Below are positions 33,870-44,241 of a DNA stretch of 64,000 nucleotides, piece after piece; positions within the stretch are counted from its first letter, which is position 1; each line of letters begins with the position of its first letter. The stretch is from Perkinsus olseni. Its lineage: Eukaryota > Perkinsozoa > Perkinsida > Perkinsidae. The notes under the pieces are model-generated. The model saw only the letters and a program-made list of their open reading frames with translations. It was not told the DNA's origin and searched no databases. Where the stretch lies: assembly GCA_013115135.1 (NCBI GenBank), contig JABANP010000064.1, positions 1-64,000 on the forward strand, given 5' to 3'. Both the position numbers and the translations under genes were made by a program.

Positions 33870-36800
33870 ATGAGCCAGCGTCAGCCTACCTTCAACTTCC
33901 CTTCTTTCCTGGCAGGCCTCGGTGTCGCCACCGGAGCTGCTCTGGCTCTGACTCTTGGGTAGTGCTCTCGCGCATCCCCCGGCTTAACCCGCCGTATCTT
34001 TACTCAACTCGCCGTATCTTTATTCAACTCGCCGTATCTTTATTCAACCTCGGCGTATCTTTCAGAATCTCCCAATGCTGTTCCCGGTCAAGAGAGCAAC
34101 GACTACTCGACAATGCCCTGAAGAAGGGCAAGGCTGCTGCCGCCGATGCCACGGTTGTTGGAGATAAGGTCACCAAAGACCGAGTTGGTAGTAACTCCTC
34201 TGGTATCTGGAGCGCTCGATTGACCTGTTCGGGCTTAACCAGAGACCTAACAGCATCTACGGGGACCTCGGTTGACTTCAGTCCTCTCCGCACCCCTCAG
34301 GGGTTGAAAATGTCTCGGGAAGATCTTTCCCGTAAAATTCGCCTCCAGTCGGGAGCTTTTTCCAACTCCCCGGTGTGACAGTAGGTGTAAAATTCATATC
34401 TACTTATCCTGTGCTTGATAACACTGACCGATGATTATTATATGGCAATCGAGATAATCATTATTACCAGTACCACATTTCCTTTAGATCATCGTTTCAC
34501 ATGGCCTGTGATTCGTCATATTCATTACTCCTCACATCGCCCCTGCGTATGCGCGTGATACTCCTATTGTTGTTTCTCAGTACTGGATGAGCAGTTCGTC
34601 CGTAATTACCAATTCTTCGGCGAGGAAAGGCCAAAACGACATCATGAACGCTCGAGTGGTCGTAGTCGGCCTGGGTGGTGTGGGCAGCCATGCAGCAGTC
34701 ACTCTAGCCCGCAGCGGCATTGGTAGTACTGCCAGGAGGGGAGAGGATAATATCGGTTTCGCCCGCAAGATGAGAAACCCTAGTGATAGAACAGTTCGCT
34801 TATCATATCGGGTTTTTCCACTTCGCGAATTGACGGCGAAGTTTCACCTCACAAGCGTGCGTTGCGGATATTACCGCCATGAATGAATCGTGAACAACCG
34901 TGTTGGTCTGTGAGATTCATCGGCTTCCCAGGCCCTGCGTCATTAAGATTAGCTATCGTGGGTTGTAGAGCCTCGTCTACGGAATCTCTCGGCATAGTAG
35001 TTAGTTGGAACATTCGGTCGGGCGACAGTCTAGTCTTTGAGCTGCTACGTTCGTCGTGGAATTTCACCTGCATGTGTCAACCCGAAAATTGCAATTTTTC
35101 GTCTATTTTGCATTTTGCTTCGGCCCCACTTGGATGCTCGATGGCTGCGCGTCCTGCTCGATCTTTGCGGACTGCTGCTACGCCTGGCTACCAGTCGGGT
35201 CCACACCCTTACCTGTGTGTTCGTGCAGGTTTGCGGTTTCTCACGAAGAAACTAGACAGTGGTGGCCTTCTCGTATGAGCTGCTGGTTCCTTCCCTCAGG
35301 CCACATACGGCTGATCGACTTCGATCGTCTTACCGTATCTTCACTAAATCGTCACGCGGCTGGTACCTGGGACGACGTTGGTGTCCCTAAGGTACAGGCC
35401 GTCAAGAAATTCATCCACAAGTTCAACCCCTTCTGCGATGTAGGTCATGCTGGTGTCTCCGTAGGGTAGAATCGGTGAGGCTGAGAGTATCCTTTTCTGT
35501 GCGCATTCAACCTTTTCTATGGACTGCACGCGTGGCGGAAAGATACTTTGCTCTGTGAAGATCGGGAAAGTTGGATACTCAGGTGGACGCCGTTGAGTCG
35601 CTGTTCTCATTGAAGGATGCGGATGCACTCATCGCGGACTTCAAGCCTGATTTCGTTATCGATGCTATTGATAATCTACCGACCAAGGCCGATCTTTTAC
35701 AGTACTGCGGGCAGGGAGCCTTCGGGCGCTATCCGATAATTTGGGGGAGGAGTGGTATCGAGTAGCGACAGACCAATAGTTATCATCAAAGGTTGGTGTG
35801 GCTTTGTGAATTCTCTTTAGCTCTGCTCCAACTCGCTGATGCTGGCGGCGGCAGGGAAGGTCTCTAGAGCGACCTTGTTCATCCTATAGCCTGTACCAAG
35901 CCTGATACATTGCAAATGCGAAATCATTTTCTCGAGACTGATCCCATTCGTACCATAAATTTGCGAATTAATGAGGCAACCGTGGGCCGTATAAGAGTCA
36001 GCGTACGAGTATATACGCTGCTCAGTTACTGTGCTAGTCGGAATATCAAAGTCGTTTGCTCCGGCGGTGCCGCCTGCAAGTGCGACCCTACCAGAATTAA
36101 GATCACCACGTTAAACAACACTAAGGAGGATGAGCTCTGCAAAGCGGTCAAGCAGAGGGTCAAGGCGAAGGAGGTGGGTTTATAGTCAAACTCTCAGGGG
36201 ATCTACGGGAGGGTATCGTACCCGATGGGCACGGTCAGCGCACTAGTTTGAGATTCGGTCAATGCGGCCACGCGGTAAATTGGAATCTTCCTGCTGTCCA
36301 CAGTTGATAGCGATGAGGGATTGATGCTTTGTACTGGTCTCGAGGAGAAGGCTTGGGTCAGCGCACCGCGAAGAATATCTTCATATTTTTTGTTCATCCG
36401 CTGATGGTATCACTTGGATGAACTCTGAAAGGAATCTTTTATGTTGTTTCCCGTCAGGGTGGAGAGCAGGATTTAAAGAAGATCTACGCGATCTACTCGA
36501 CAGAGGTAGGGGAGGGGTATCTTGAGGTCGATGCATGCACATCACAGATCTCGCTGTTCAGAAGCCCACTCGAGGCCTACTGCCGTTGAAGGACTTCCAG
36601 GAAGAGAATCCTGGAGAGTTCCAAACCTTGGAGAAGTTTCGAGTAAGCCGTCGCTTGGATCAACGCCGCCATCGGGGTCACTGCATGATGCGAAAGAAAA
36701 GTCGAAAGTTGCGCTTCATGAGAATGAGACTGCTCCGCATGCCCTTTGCTCCGCTCTCGACACGTTACTGACGACTTCCATTGCGGTAGTCGCTACTGCC

Positions 36801-38178
36801 GGTGTACCCTTGGCTGTGGATACCCTCTCGTCTAGGAAGCGGCCCGGCGGCGGCGGCCCTCATCGCCTTCTGATCGGGGGATGTTTACCGTGGAGCAAGC
36901 CGGGCTACAGTTGACCACTTGGGAACCCCGTGCTGATCACCACCATTGATGAAGGCCCCAGTGGCATCGCGTGGGACCAAGTCTCCATACTGAGATCTTC
37001 TCCGGCGCGATAGATCGTGACCGCTGCATTGGGCTCATCTCCATTGACGCAGGTTCGAATCCTGCCGGTGATAGCTCCTCTGCCGGCCATCTACGGCAAC
37101 GCCATAGCAGCTCATGTCCTCACTGAGCTGGCTGGCCAACCCATGTCCCCCGCAGCGATGGAGGCAGTCGGACCCAAACAGTAAGATTCCGGCAGTGGCG
37201 GTATGACGGACGAGAAGGATTTTTTCCGAGTCGTACCAATACTTAATTTCGATGCTACATTTTCACGACCACTGTAGCCCCTTAGTGGCATCTTGGTGTA
37301 CTTTTTTTCCTCCGCCACTCTAGCGTAGAAAAACTCAAGTTTTGACCGTTCGTGAAATCCGCGACATCAATTCCAGTGGTCTATCCGCATGATTTAGAGC
37401 GCTGGAACTCAGGAGAGGACATCAGTGGACACTCTCATCGTGTGGCCGACTGTACGGTACAGTGTGTACCTAGTGCAAGTCGAACGAATGCACGAAAATG
37501 AGGGCTTTGAAGGGAAAGATACGGAACGATTCAACCCCGACTATGAGCTTCTTAGTTCACATTTCTAGCTAGCTCGCTCTTCTTGCGGTGCGGGCTCTTG
37601 GCGGTGATGCCTACGACTAGGATCTATTTGTCGATTGCTGATGGCGGCTCCGGTGGTCACGCAGCAAGCCATCATGGTTGGTCGCTCCTGTGTTGCAGGT
37701 ACCGCAAGATGCAAGAGAAGATACGCAAGTCCGTCGGCCCAGAGTGCCCCCACAGACTCTTGGACGACTACGTTAGTCTCAAGGAGGCTAATCGGATCTA
37801 CGCTGATGTCTGCGGTGGCAAAAGCGCTGTTTCAGGTGAGCAAATCTTGCTCTCTTGCAATTCCTCAACGCTTTTTATCCGTCAGGGCCAAGTGGGCGGT
37901 ATGGTTCTCATGTGGTGGAAGTGGGATGAAGGCACCGCCCCACTTGACAGGCCCGTTCTCGGCAACATGCTCGTCATGACTGGTAGCCTGCTGCTCGGTC
38001 GCGTGCAGTGGCCCCACCTTGCTCTCCTTTAGGGAAGGAAGCTGACAGGCATCTGAAGGAAGGAGGTTCTGATGCTAAAAACGCCGCCCTTTACGGAGAG
38101 GAGAAGTGCAAGGCTATCGAGAAGCTCCTCCAAGCGGCATCATCATCAACACCATCACTGTCCGTTAAACGTGTATAA
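33870..38178 (+). CDS. TCD1: tRNA threonylcarbamoyladenosine dehydratase (Tcd1/TcdA, E1-like)
   Basis: Exons: 33870-33958, 34066-34187, 34581-34722, 35300-35439, 35583-about 35710, about 36005-36173, 36458-36505, 36562-36642, 37053-37180, 37699-37835, 37886-37982, 38033-38178. Exon 1 is a hydrophobic segment (FPSFLAGLGVATGAALALTL), like the N-terminal membrane anchor of yeast Tcd1/Tcd2. Then come LDEQFVRNYQFFGEE, the nucleotide-binding VVVVGLGGVGSHAAVTLARS, IRLIDFDRLTVSSLNRHA, DFVIDAIDNLPTKADLL, VVCSGGAACKCDPTRIKI, IYAIYSTE, GLLPLKDFQEENPGEFQ, VRILPVIAPLPAIYGNAIAA and a C-terminal KWDEGTAPLDRPVLGNMLVM. This ATP-dependent enzyme cyclises t6A37 to ct6A in ANN-decoding tRNAs. One extra A at 34625-34627 shifts the frame between FFGEE and the nucleotide-binding loop, and the join into 37886 is off by one base. 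Exon 5/6 edges are approximate. Confidence 0.88.
33965..34065. repeat. Tandem GTATCTTTATTCAACTCGCC units in TCD1 intron 1
   Basis: Three copies of a roughly 20-base unit (CTCGCCGTATCTTTATTCAA) lie in tandem and a fourth GTATCTTTCAG forms the intron's 3' splice site. The intron end has apparently been multiplied by slippage. GTATCTT is the same string seen at several other intron ends in the window. Confidence 0.6.
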
Positions 38179-38182
38179 TAAG

Positions 38183-38570
38183 TTCCTCTCGCTGCGCTTG
38201 ATGCGCCCTCGCAGTTTCTGTGTAGACCCTTTCTGTTGCGCTTAGTGGGCTGATTGGAGCGGAGGTGTTTCGTGAGGAGGACTTTACATTATGTTCTCGT
38301 CATTATTCGCGGCGAAGGAAAAAAGTCGGGTGCCGGGATCGAACCAGGGTGCGAAGAAAGCTGCTGCCAAGAGTGTTCATCGGGGACCGATCGCGAAAGA
38401 GACGGGCAAGAAGAAGCGGAAAGCTGCAGGTGCTGCACAGTCAGTTAAAGCACCGAAAAAACGTGAGAAACCCGAACGACGTCGTCATAGCCGATTTCCG
38501 CCCTGGGAAGTTCTCAGGGTCACCATCACCCTCAGTCTGAAGGTTTCGCCTTCCAAGCTGTGGACTCTCA
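38183..38570 (+). pseudogene. Partial duplicate of the RRP8 5' region
   Basis: From TTCCTCTCGCTGCGCTTGAT, five bases after the TCD1 stop, the sequence matches 40120-40640 closely. It includes the upstream non-coding stretch, the ATG and N-terminus MFSSLFAAKEKSRVPGSNQG, and the lysine-rich run. It then skips the exon with FRMLNETLY and part of the next, resuming at KVSPSKLWTL (compare GFASQAVDW of the intact gene), and the frame ends at 38603. The methyltransferase domain is absent. Two internal deletions (about 65 and 70 bases) relative to the 40-kb copy mark it as a broken copy; its N-terminal frame is intact where the 40-kb copy has homopolymer shifts. Confidence 0.75.
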
Positions 38571-38858
38571 TCGCTCGTGGGAAGAATCAACATGAGAAGA
38601 ATTGAAGATCTTGGATGCCAAGGTCGAGTCGAGTTTAATGTGCACTCGTTACTCAGTGGAGTACGCATGCAAACATTCTATTCTTCTCTTTTCTTAGACT
38701 TAGAGCTCCTTCATATGTCTTCCAAAGTGGCTGGTCTTCACGTCATAGTTATGTTCTGTACTATCTACTCCAGCAGGTTGGTGTGGTAGACAAATGAAGC
38801 GACCGACATTATCGACTCTTTATGCCATCCCAGTATGTTGCCTCATTGACATGTCACC

Positions 38859-39610
38859 ATGGACTCGTTCAGCATTGCCTCACAAGGGCTATTGTATATC
38901 GCGGTTTCGTCCGACTTCGATAACGTGCCATTTTCGTGGCGAGTGCCTGGCGCGCTTGATTCGTACGTAGCCCTTGCCGAGGGCGGCGAGCTCATCGACA
39001 TTCAAGCTAGTCTAGATGGTTCTGTCGTTTTTGCTATTACAGCGAAGTCAACAATTCCCTCGTATGATACAGATTTAGAACCAAGTATGATTCGATCGAG
39101 GCTGAATATCCCAGCTTCTCGTGGTGTAGCCCTATGATGATCCTACTGGTCTCCTGATCGCCACAGCCTCGAAGAACGATGCGGTGTACCAGTACTCGCA
39201 AGGTGATTGTCACTGATCTACGCGTGTATTGGTAGCTGGTAAACCGACCGGTGAGGCCTTGGAGACGGCAGATGGGCTGAACAACCCTACTGTTGTCCGC
39301 TGATATGATGTTTTCTTTTCCTCGATGTTTTTGATGGAGTGTGGCAATGGAAGCCATTCAAGTCTACGGCGAATCGGGCCTTTGTTACAAGGCTCACCGC
39401 AAGCGGGTCTCCAACCCTCAGATGGTCCTGGTGGTTATTAGCCGGGGCTTGGATTCGGTCTGAAGTCGAATCAACTCTGTAACAGTCTGCCGAGCAACTT
39501 GGCTTCGTTTACACCTAGTGGGCAAATTATCGTTCAAGATTGCCTAGAATCATACGACGACCCTGAGTATCTTTCTTTCTGTCTAATGCGTTGGAAGCCT
39601 CACAAGTGGT
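38859..39610 (+). CDS. Unknown protein with beta-propeller-like repeats
   Basis: An ATG at 38859 opens MDSFSIASQGLLYIAVSSDF then PFSWRVPGALDSYVALAEGG and DIQASLDGSVVFAITAKS. After a likely one-base shift at CCC (39130-39132) the next frame reads YDDPTGLLIATASKNDAVYQ before a GTGATT donor. A later block near 39480-39610 reads NLASFTPSGQIIVQDCLESY then DDPEYLSFCLMRWKPHK. The blade-like DGSVVFAIT / TGLLIATAS strings suggest a WD40 or similar propeller, but fewer than three blades are visible. The minisatellite begins at its 3' end. Confidence 0.4.
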
Positions 39611-40100
39611 CCTGTGACTAGTACTACAACAACTAGTGGTCCTGTGACTAGTACTACAACAACTAGTGGTCCTGTGACTAGTACTACAACAACTAGTGGT
39701 CCTGTGACTAGTACTACAACAACTAGTGGTCCTGTGACTAGTACTACTACAACTAGTGGTCCTGTGACTAGTACTACTACAACTAGTGGTCCTGTGACTA
39801 GTACTACTACAACTAGTGGTCCTGTGACTAGTACTACTACAACTAGTGGTCCTGTGACTAGTACTACTACAACTAGTGGTCCTGTGACTAGTACTACTAC
39901 AACTAGTGGTCCTGTGACTAGTACTACTACAACTAGTGGTCCTGTGACTAGTACTACTACAACTAGTGGTCCTGTGACTAGTACTACTACAACTAGTGGT
40001 CCTGTGACTAGTACTACTACAACTAGTGGTCCTGTGACTAGTACTACTACAACTAGTGGTCCTGTGACTAGTACTACTACAACTAGTGGTCCTGTGACAT
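39605..40100. repeat. 30-bp minisatellite, 16 units, coding TTTTSGPVTS
   Basis: Sixteen 30-base units are identical except at one position. The first four have ACA and the following twelve ACT in the same codon, a synonymous change. In the plus frame the array reads TSTTTTSGPV repeated, mucin-like, and stays open into the RRP8 upstream region. A TAA lies directly upstream in that frame and no signal peptide precedes it, so translation is doubtful. Each unit has two ACTAGT hexamers. It ends where the segment shared with the 38-kb RRP8 copy begins. Confidence 0.9.
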
Positions 40101-40224
40101 ACCTTCGGTGTGCCTTGTTCCTCTCGCTGCGCTTGATGCGCCTTCGCAGTTTCTGTGTAGACCCTTTCTGTTGCGCTCAGTGGGCTGATGGAGCGGGTGT
40201 TGTTGTAGAGAGCACTTTAACATT

Positions 40225-41721
40225 ATGTTCTCGTCATTATTCGCGGCGGCGAAGGAAAAAAGTCGGGGGTGCCGGGATCGAACCCGGGTGCGAAGAAGGC
40301 TACCGTCAAGAGCGTTCATCGGGGGCCGATCGCGAAAGAGACGGGCAAGAAGAAGCGGAAAGCTGCAGGTGCTGCACAGTCAGTTAAAAGCACCGAAAAA
40401 ACGTGAGAAGCCCGAACGGCGTCGTCATGGCCGATTTTCGCCCTAGGGACCACCAAGTTGGAAGGAGCCAAGTTCCGCATGCTCAACGAGACCCTCTACA
40501 CATGCACCGGCGACGACGCGTAGGGTCGCCATCGCCCTTAGTCCGATGATGCGATCTGGCTCGTCAGGTTCAAAATGTTTCAGAAGGATCCGCAGCTGTT
40601 CGACGCCTACCATAAAGGTTTCGCTTCCCAAGCTGTGGACTGGCCCACCAACCCTTTGGACGTCGCCATTTCCTATCTACGGAAACACTCTAAGCTGGTG
40701 GAGATTGGGGACTTTGGCTGCGGCGAGGCGAGGCTGAGCGCCACCCTCAACGGAGTCGACGGAAGTGAGTCAAGTGTGTGCAATGGAAGCATTTGTGTGA
40801 TGTTGAAAAACTCGTTGAATAAGGATATCCTTCTACTGTCATGAGATGATAGAAAAACTCGAAGCGGCAGCGGAGTCCGTCTCCACCGTATGAGACATCA
40901 TCTGCTACCTCCGCCGTAGTGCTTCTCGGGCGTTACCCATGATCAACCTTAGGATTTGACGGGCGGATAGCGTTAGAAAGATGTTATTCACGCTCGAATG
41001 GCCGAGGGTGATTCCCGGCCGCCGAGGTTCGAAGTGATATTTTGAACGCAGCTGTATGAATTAAGAATCTTTGTTCGGTCCACCCCAGGAGGTCGCTGTC
41101 GTCTTCTACTGCTGTCTGCGCGCAACGATACATGACAGCATTCTTACAGGCTGTTGACGTCATGGGAATTTCCATCAGGAATGAGCGAACTTCGCACGGA
41201 GAAGGATAGTCGGAGCCAAATGCCGGAGGAGGTTTTTCTCTTCCAGGGACAGTTCACTCCTTCGATCTCGTCGCCCGGAACGACTCCGTCACTGCCTGCA
41301 ACATGGCTGATGTGCCGCTTGAAGATGGGGCACTTGACGTGGCTGTCTTTTGTCTAGCCCTTATGGGTGAGTCCTTGTTGTTGTCTCGCCGAAGCATCTT
41401 AGGTTGACCATAGGGAAAGATAGGTAAACAAGATCCGCCCGTTTCATCTCAGGCGTTGATTGGCCCTCCTTCGTGAAGGAAGCGTGGCGGTGCCTGAAGC
41501 CCGGCGGAGTCCTTTGGGTGGCGGAGGTGCAAAGTCGGATATCGGACTCCGACGCCTTCATCGATGCCATTGAGAACTGTGGCTTCAAGATGAGCAGCAA
41601 GGAAGTTCAGCCGAGAGCATACTTCAACATTTACCGATTCAACCGATTGAAAAAGCGCGCGCCCGAAGATTCTCACATCGACCCGTCTATCCTCACGGAG
41701 TGCGTTTATAAGAAGCGGTAG
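40225..41721 (+). CDS. RRP8: Ribosomal RNA-processing protein 8 (25S/28S rRNA m1A methyltransferase)
   Basis: The lysine-rich N-terminus starts at MFSSLFAAAKEKSR. Then come LEGAKFRMLNETLYTCTGDD (exon end 40519), a 48-base intron, and exon 40568-40764 with MFQKDPQLFDAYHKGF, SQAVDWPTNPLD and the SAM-binding motif GDFGCGEARL. Exon 41247-41366 has VHSFDLVARNDSVTACNMAD then VPLEDGALDVAVFCLALMG. Exon 41453-41721 has EAWRCLKPGGVLWVAEVQSR and ends TECVYKKR. Order and motifs match nucleolar RRP8, which methylates a large-subunit rRNA adenine. Splice phases agree for the last three introns. The N-terminal exon has two homopolymer shifts (GGGGG at 40265-40269, AAAA at 40386-40389) relative to the intact frame of the 38-kb copy. 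Confidence 0.93.
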
Positions 41722-42164
41722 CAGATCATCACAACCAGCAGCCTTACGTCGTTTCATCAAAATTTCGTTGTTGCAGTGTTGTTGTCTGGTGTAGTTGAAT
41801 CAGCCATCACCACATACTGTGTGACGATAACTTCTTAAAGCTACGCTACAAGGAAGGATAGCTAGGTTACCAGTAGATTACTGGGTCGTTCGACGAGTTC
41901 CATGAATAATTGTGATGAATCTGTTGGGACGAGACAGCCAATGAACCTCACACATCTGTCGATAATCATGCACACTCCGGTCACACCTGAACACTCCCGA
42001 TAACACGAGAAGAGCCCAGCGGTTAGAAGAATAAAATGTAACGAGTAAGTATTAATAATAATGAAATCAGGAGCCATTAAGACCCCGGAGTGGTAGTTGT
42101 ACTCTGCGCAGCAGGAGTTGTTCGAAGTGACGTGGTCGTCGATGTAGCCGCCGTAGTAGTTGGC

Positions 42165-42944
42165 CTAGGACTTGCAGGCCCCAAGGTCAGCACCGGTATA
42201 AGAGGGAACAACGGCGACACAGCCCTTGGATCCCACATTGAAACTCGGGCTAACGTTTTGCACGTGTAAAGTGTACTGCATACTCATCGTGAAGGTACTG
42301 GACCAGATAGCTCTGATGCCAGTAGTCGCTGCGGCTGACAGGGTGATAGGAGCAGACGCTGATGATGACGAAGACGGCGACGATTCCTCCTGTCTTTTTA
42401 CCACACCATCATACAGATGCTTATACGTCTCGTTGTTCAGGCCACCCAAATTGGTCGTGAATCCGACGGTTTCCTGGCTTCCGTCAGGGAGTGTGAATGC
42501 TGGCGTTCTAATCTGAGCCAGGTAAGTATCTTTATAATAAAGGTCTGTCGGGCTTGGTTCAATAGTCATCCACGTAGCCGAAGGGTTCACAGCGAGGATT
42601 TCGAAATCCGTTTTCAAACAGATCGTATCAGCCTCGGGCCCGCACTGGAAAGGTTTGCCATCAGTCTTCATCTCAATCAACGTCCAGCGTATATCGTTGA
42701 TAGCAGAGGAAATCGCCGATCGACTCACGACGTACCTCCATAACAGATAGAATATCAGCAGCAGGGCTAGTAGGAGGACCAAGCCCGCACACAACCACTG
42801 CTTGATGGTCACCTTGGACAACCAATGGCACGGCTCGGCCTTCCGTTGACCCTGGGAAAAGTCGATGTCGTCGAAATCGGAGGAAATTTCGTCAGTGAAA
42901 TCCTCGTACAACGAGGGCTTTCCAACCCTGGTGGGGAATACCAT
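42165..42944 (-). CDS. Single-pass membrane protein with extracellular LEA14-like domain
   Basis: From the ATG at 42944 the protein is 259 residues. A short acidic N-terminus (SLYEDFTDEISSDFDDIDF) precedes one strong transmembrane segment (LCAGLVLLLALLLIFYLLW). The outer part follows: DIRWTLIEMKTDG, FEILAVNPSATWMTIEPSPT and TPAFTLPDGSQETVGFTTN. It has four or five cysteines, a Ser-rich patch (EESSPSSSSSASAP) and ends YTGADLGACKS. The I.N.P.....I....l.....g....g pattern recalls LEA_2-type beta domains on type II membrane proteins, a weak match. The open frame extends upstream to 43142 without an ATG, so a spliced upstream start is possible. Confidence 0.6.
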   Translation of the reverse strand: MVFPTRVGKPSLYEDFTDEISSDFDDIDFSQGQRKAEPCHWLSKVTIKQWLCAGLVLLLALLLIFYLLWRYVVSRSAISSAINDIRWTLIEMKTDGKPFQCGPEADTICLKTDFEILAVNPSATWMTIEPSPTDLYYKDTYLAQIRTPAFTLPDGSQETVGFTTNLGGLNNETYKHLYDGVVKRQEESSPSSSSSASAPITLSAAATTGIRAIWSSTFTMSMQYTLHVQNVSPSFNVGSKGCVAVVPSYTGADLGACKS

Positions 42945-43837
42945 GCTATCGAAGGTGAAGAAAAAACTGTTGGAGAGACGAGTGGGGCCCGCCGATTGAT
43001 CAGACGTGGAGGGCGGTCTCGTGAAGGAGACACATTCACGAGTGACGCCAGGAGACTCAGCGGAGCGAAGCGACTCAGCATTTTGATTTTCGTCGACGGA
43101 AATGTGCACGCTTCTAACGCGGCGGCAGCTACGGCAGTCCAACCATGCTCAGTTTGACAACCTCAAGGCTGTGGAGAAGTACCCAATCATCCGGTACAAA
43201 CGAAACCATAGGGAGGCCGGCATGCTGTGCATACTATCCCCGCATGCATGTACAGATCTGAGTTATGCGCAGGCCACGGCTCCCCCGAGCACACCGGAGA
43301 TGCCAATCTGTGCCTTACCCCTCCCCTCTATTCCTGATTATCCTAGCTTTGCCACCGGTCGAAGGGAGAATGTTGACGACGACTTTCGGCCAACTAAGTA
43401 ACGCCTGACCAGCGTAAGCCGTACAAGAGCGGCTGGTCTTCAGCTTGGAGCACCCAAGACTCACGCGCCGGGAAGTGCGAGTTCACAACTTTACGCCATA
43501 TCCTGTTTAGTCAGACCTCCACGGGTTTGACCAGGCCTAGTCGAACCTAGCGGAGCGATGCAGATTCCGTTCCGACATCGCATTTTTCTCCGGCAGCAGA
43601 TCCGTACGTTCACTCATGACGCTTCTAATTTCAACCTGAGTCCAGCAACAAACGCTAGACACCCACACTCACCAAATAAGACGCCACCGACCAGTACGCC
43701 GACCACACCATAGCGGATGCCACCGCCATCCGTCCCCACCGACCGAAGGCGATACTCCTCGTGAAGGTCTCCCACGCTGAAAGCTCAGCTCGACTTCTGC
43801 TAACCTGATGACCCCTTGCCGAAAAGTCACCGAGATT

Positions 43838-43914
43838 GGGACCGAGATGAGTCGAACTGGGAACCCAAAGCACACGCCGTACGAAACTCTAACCATTCAG
43901 TAATCGGCTGATCA
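43838..43914 (-). other. tRNA-like sequence (pseudo-tRNA or tRNA-derived repeat)
   Basis: The minus strand reads GATTACTGAATGGTTAGAG (D-arm/A-box-like) and about 30 bases later GGTTCCCAGTTCGACTC (T-arm/B-box-like), then CTCGGTCCC, which would need a 5' GGGACCG that is not there. The anticodon stem cannot be drawn with a seven-base loop. Immediately beyond, on the plus strand (43926-43945), lies another GGTTCAATCC string. Confidence 0.35.
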
Positions 43915-44241
43915 ACATATCCTATAGGCCCCCGGTTCAATCCGAGCCGAGGGCATATAGGTACGAGTGGGTATTGTTTTCATGTAGAAAATTCGATATT
44001 CAGGAAAAAATAATCTGTTTCATAAGTCGAAGCGTCGTCGCACGTGTTCCGCGTGCAATAAGGGAAGGATCTGAAAAAGTACAAATCTTATAGAATTACT
44101 GAATAAAAGAAAAGCCGAAGGAAAGGACTGCATTGACTTCTCACCCCGTCCCAGCGACTCCGCTGGCCGCCTCAACATCATCGCTACTGACGGGAGCTGC
44201 TGCTGGAAGCTCCCCCTCCTCCAGACCACTTCGTCAGATGA

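Noticed and set aside
37050..37072. Perfect T arm GCAGG-TTCGAAT-CCTGC
   Set aside because: It is the acceptor plus the first codons of a TCD1 exon (VRILPV); no tRNA body surrounds it.
38330..38350. tRNA T-arm-like sequence (GCCGGGATCGAACC) on the minus strand, also at 40268-40290, with a T run after it
   Set aside because: It lies inside the RRP8 N-terminal coding exon (VPGSN) in both copies, has a six-base T loop and no acceptor or anticodon stem.
39614..40387. A 257-codon mucin-like secreted protein gene
   Set aside because: The frame is open only because the unit is 30 bases; there is a TAA directly upstream in frame, no signal peptide, and the 3' part is RRP8 upstream sequence.
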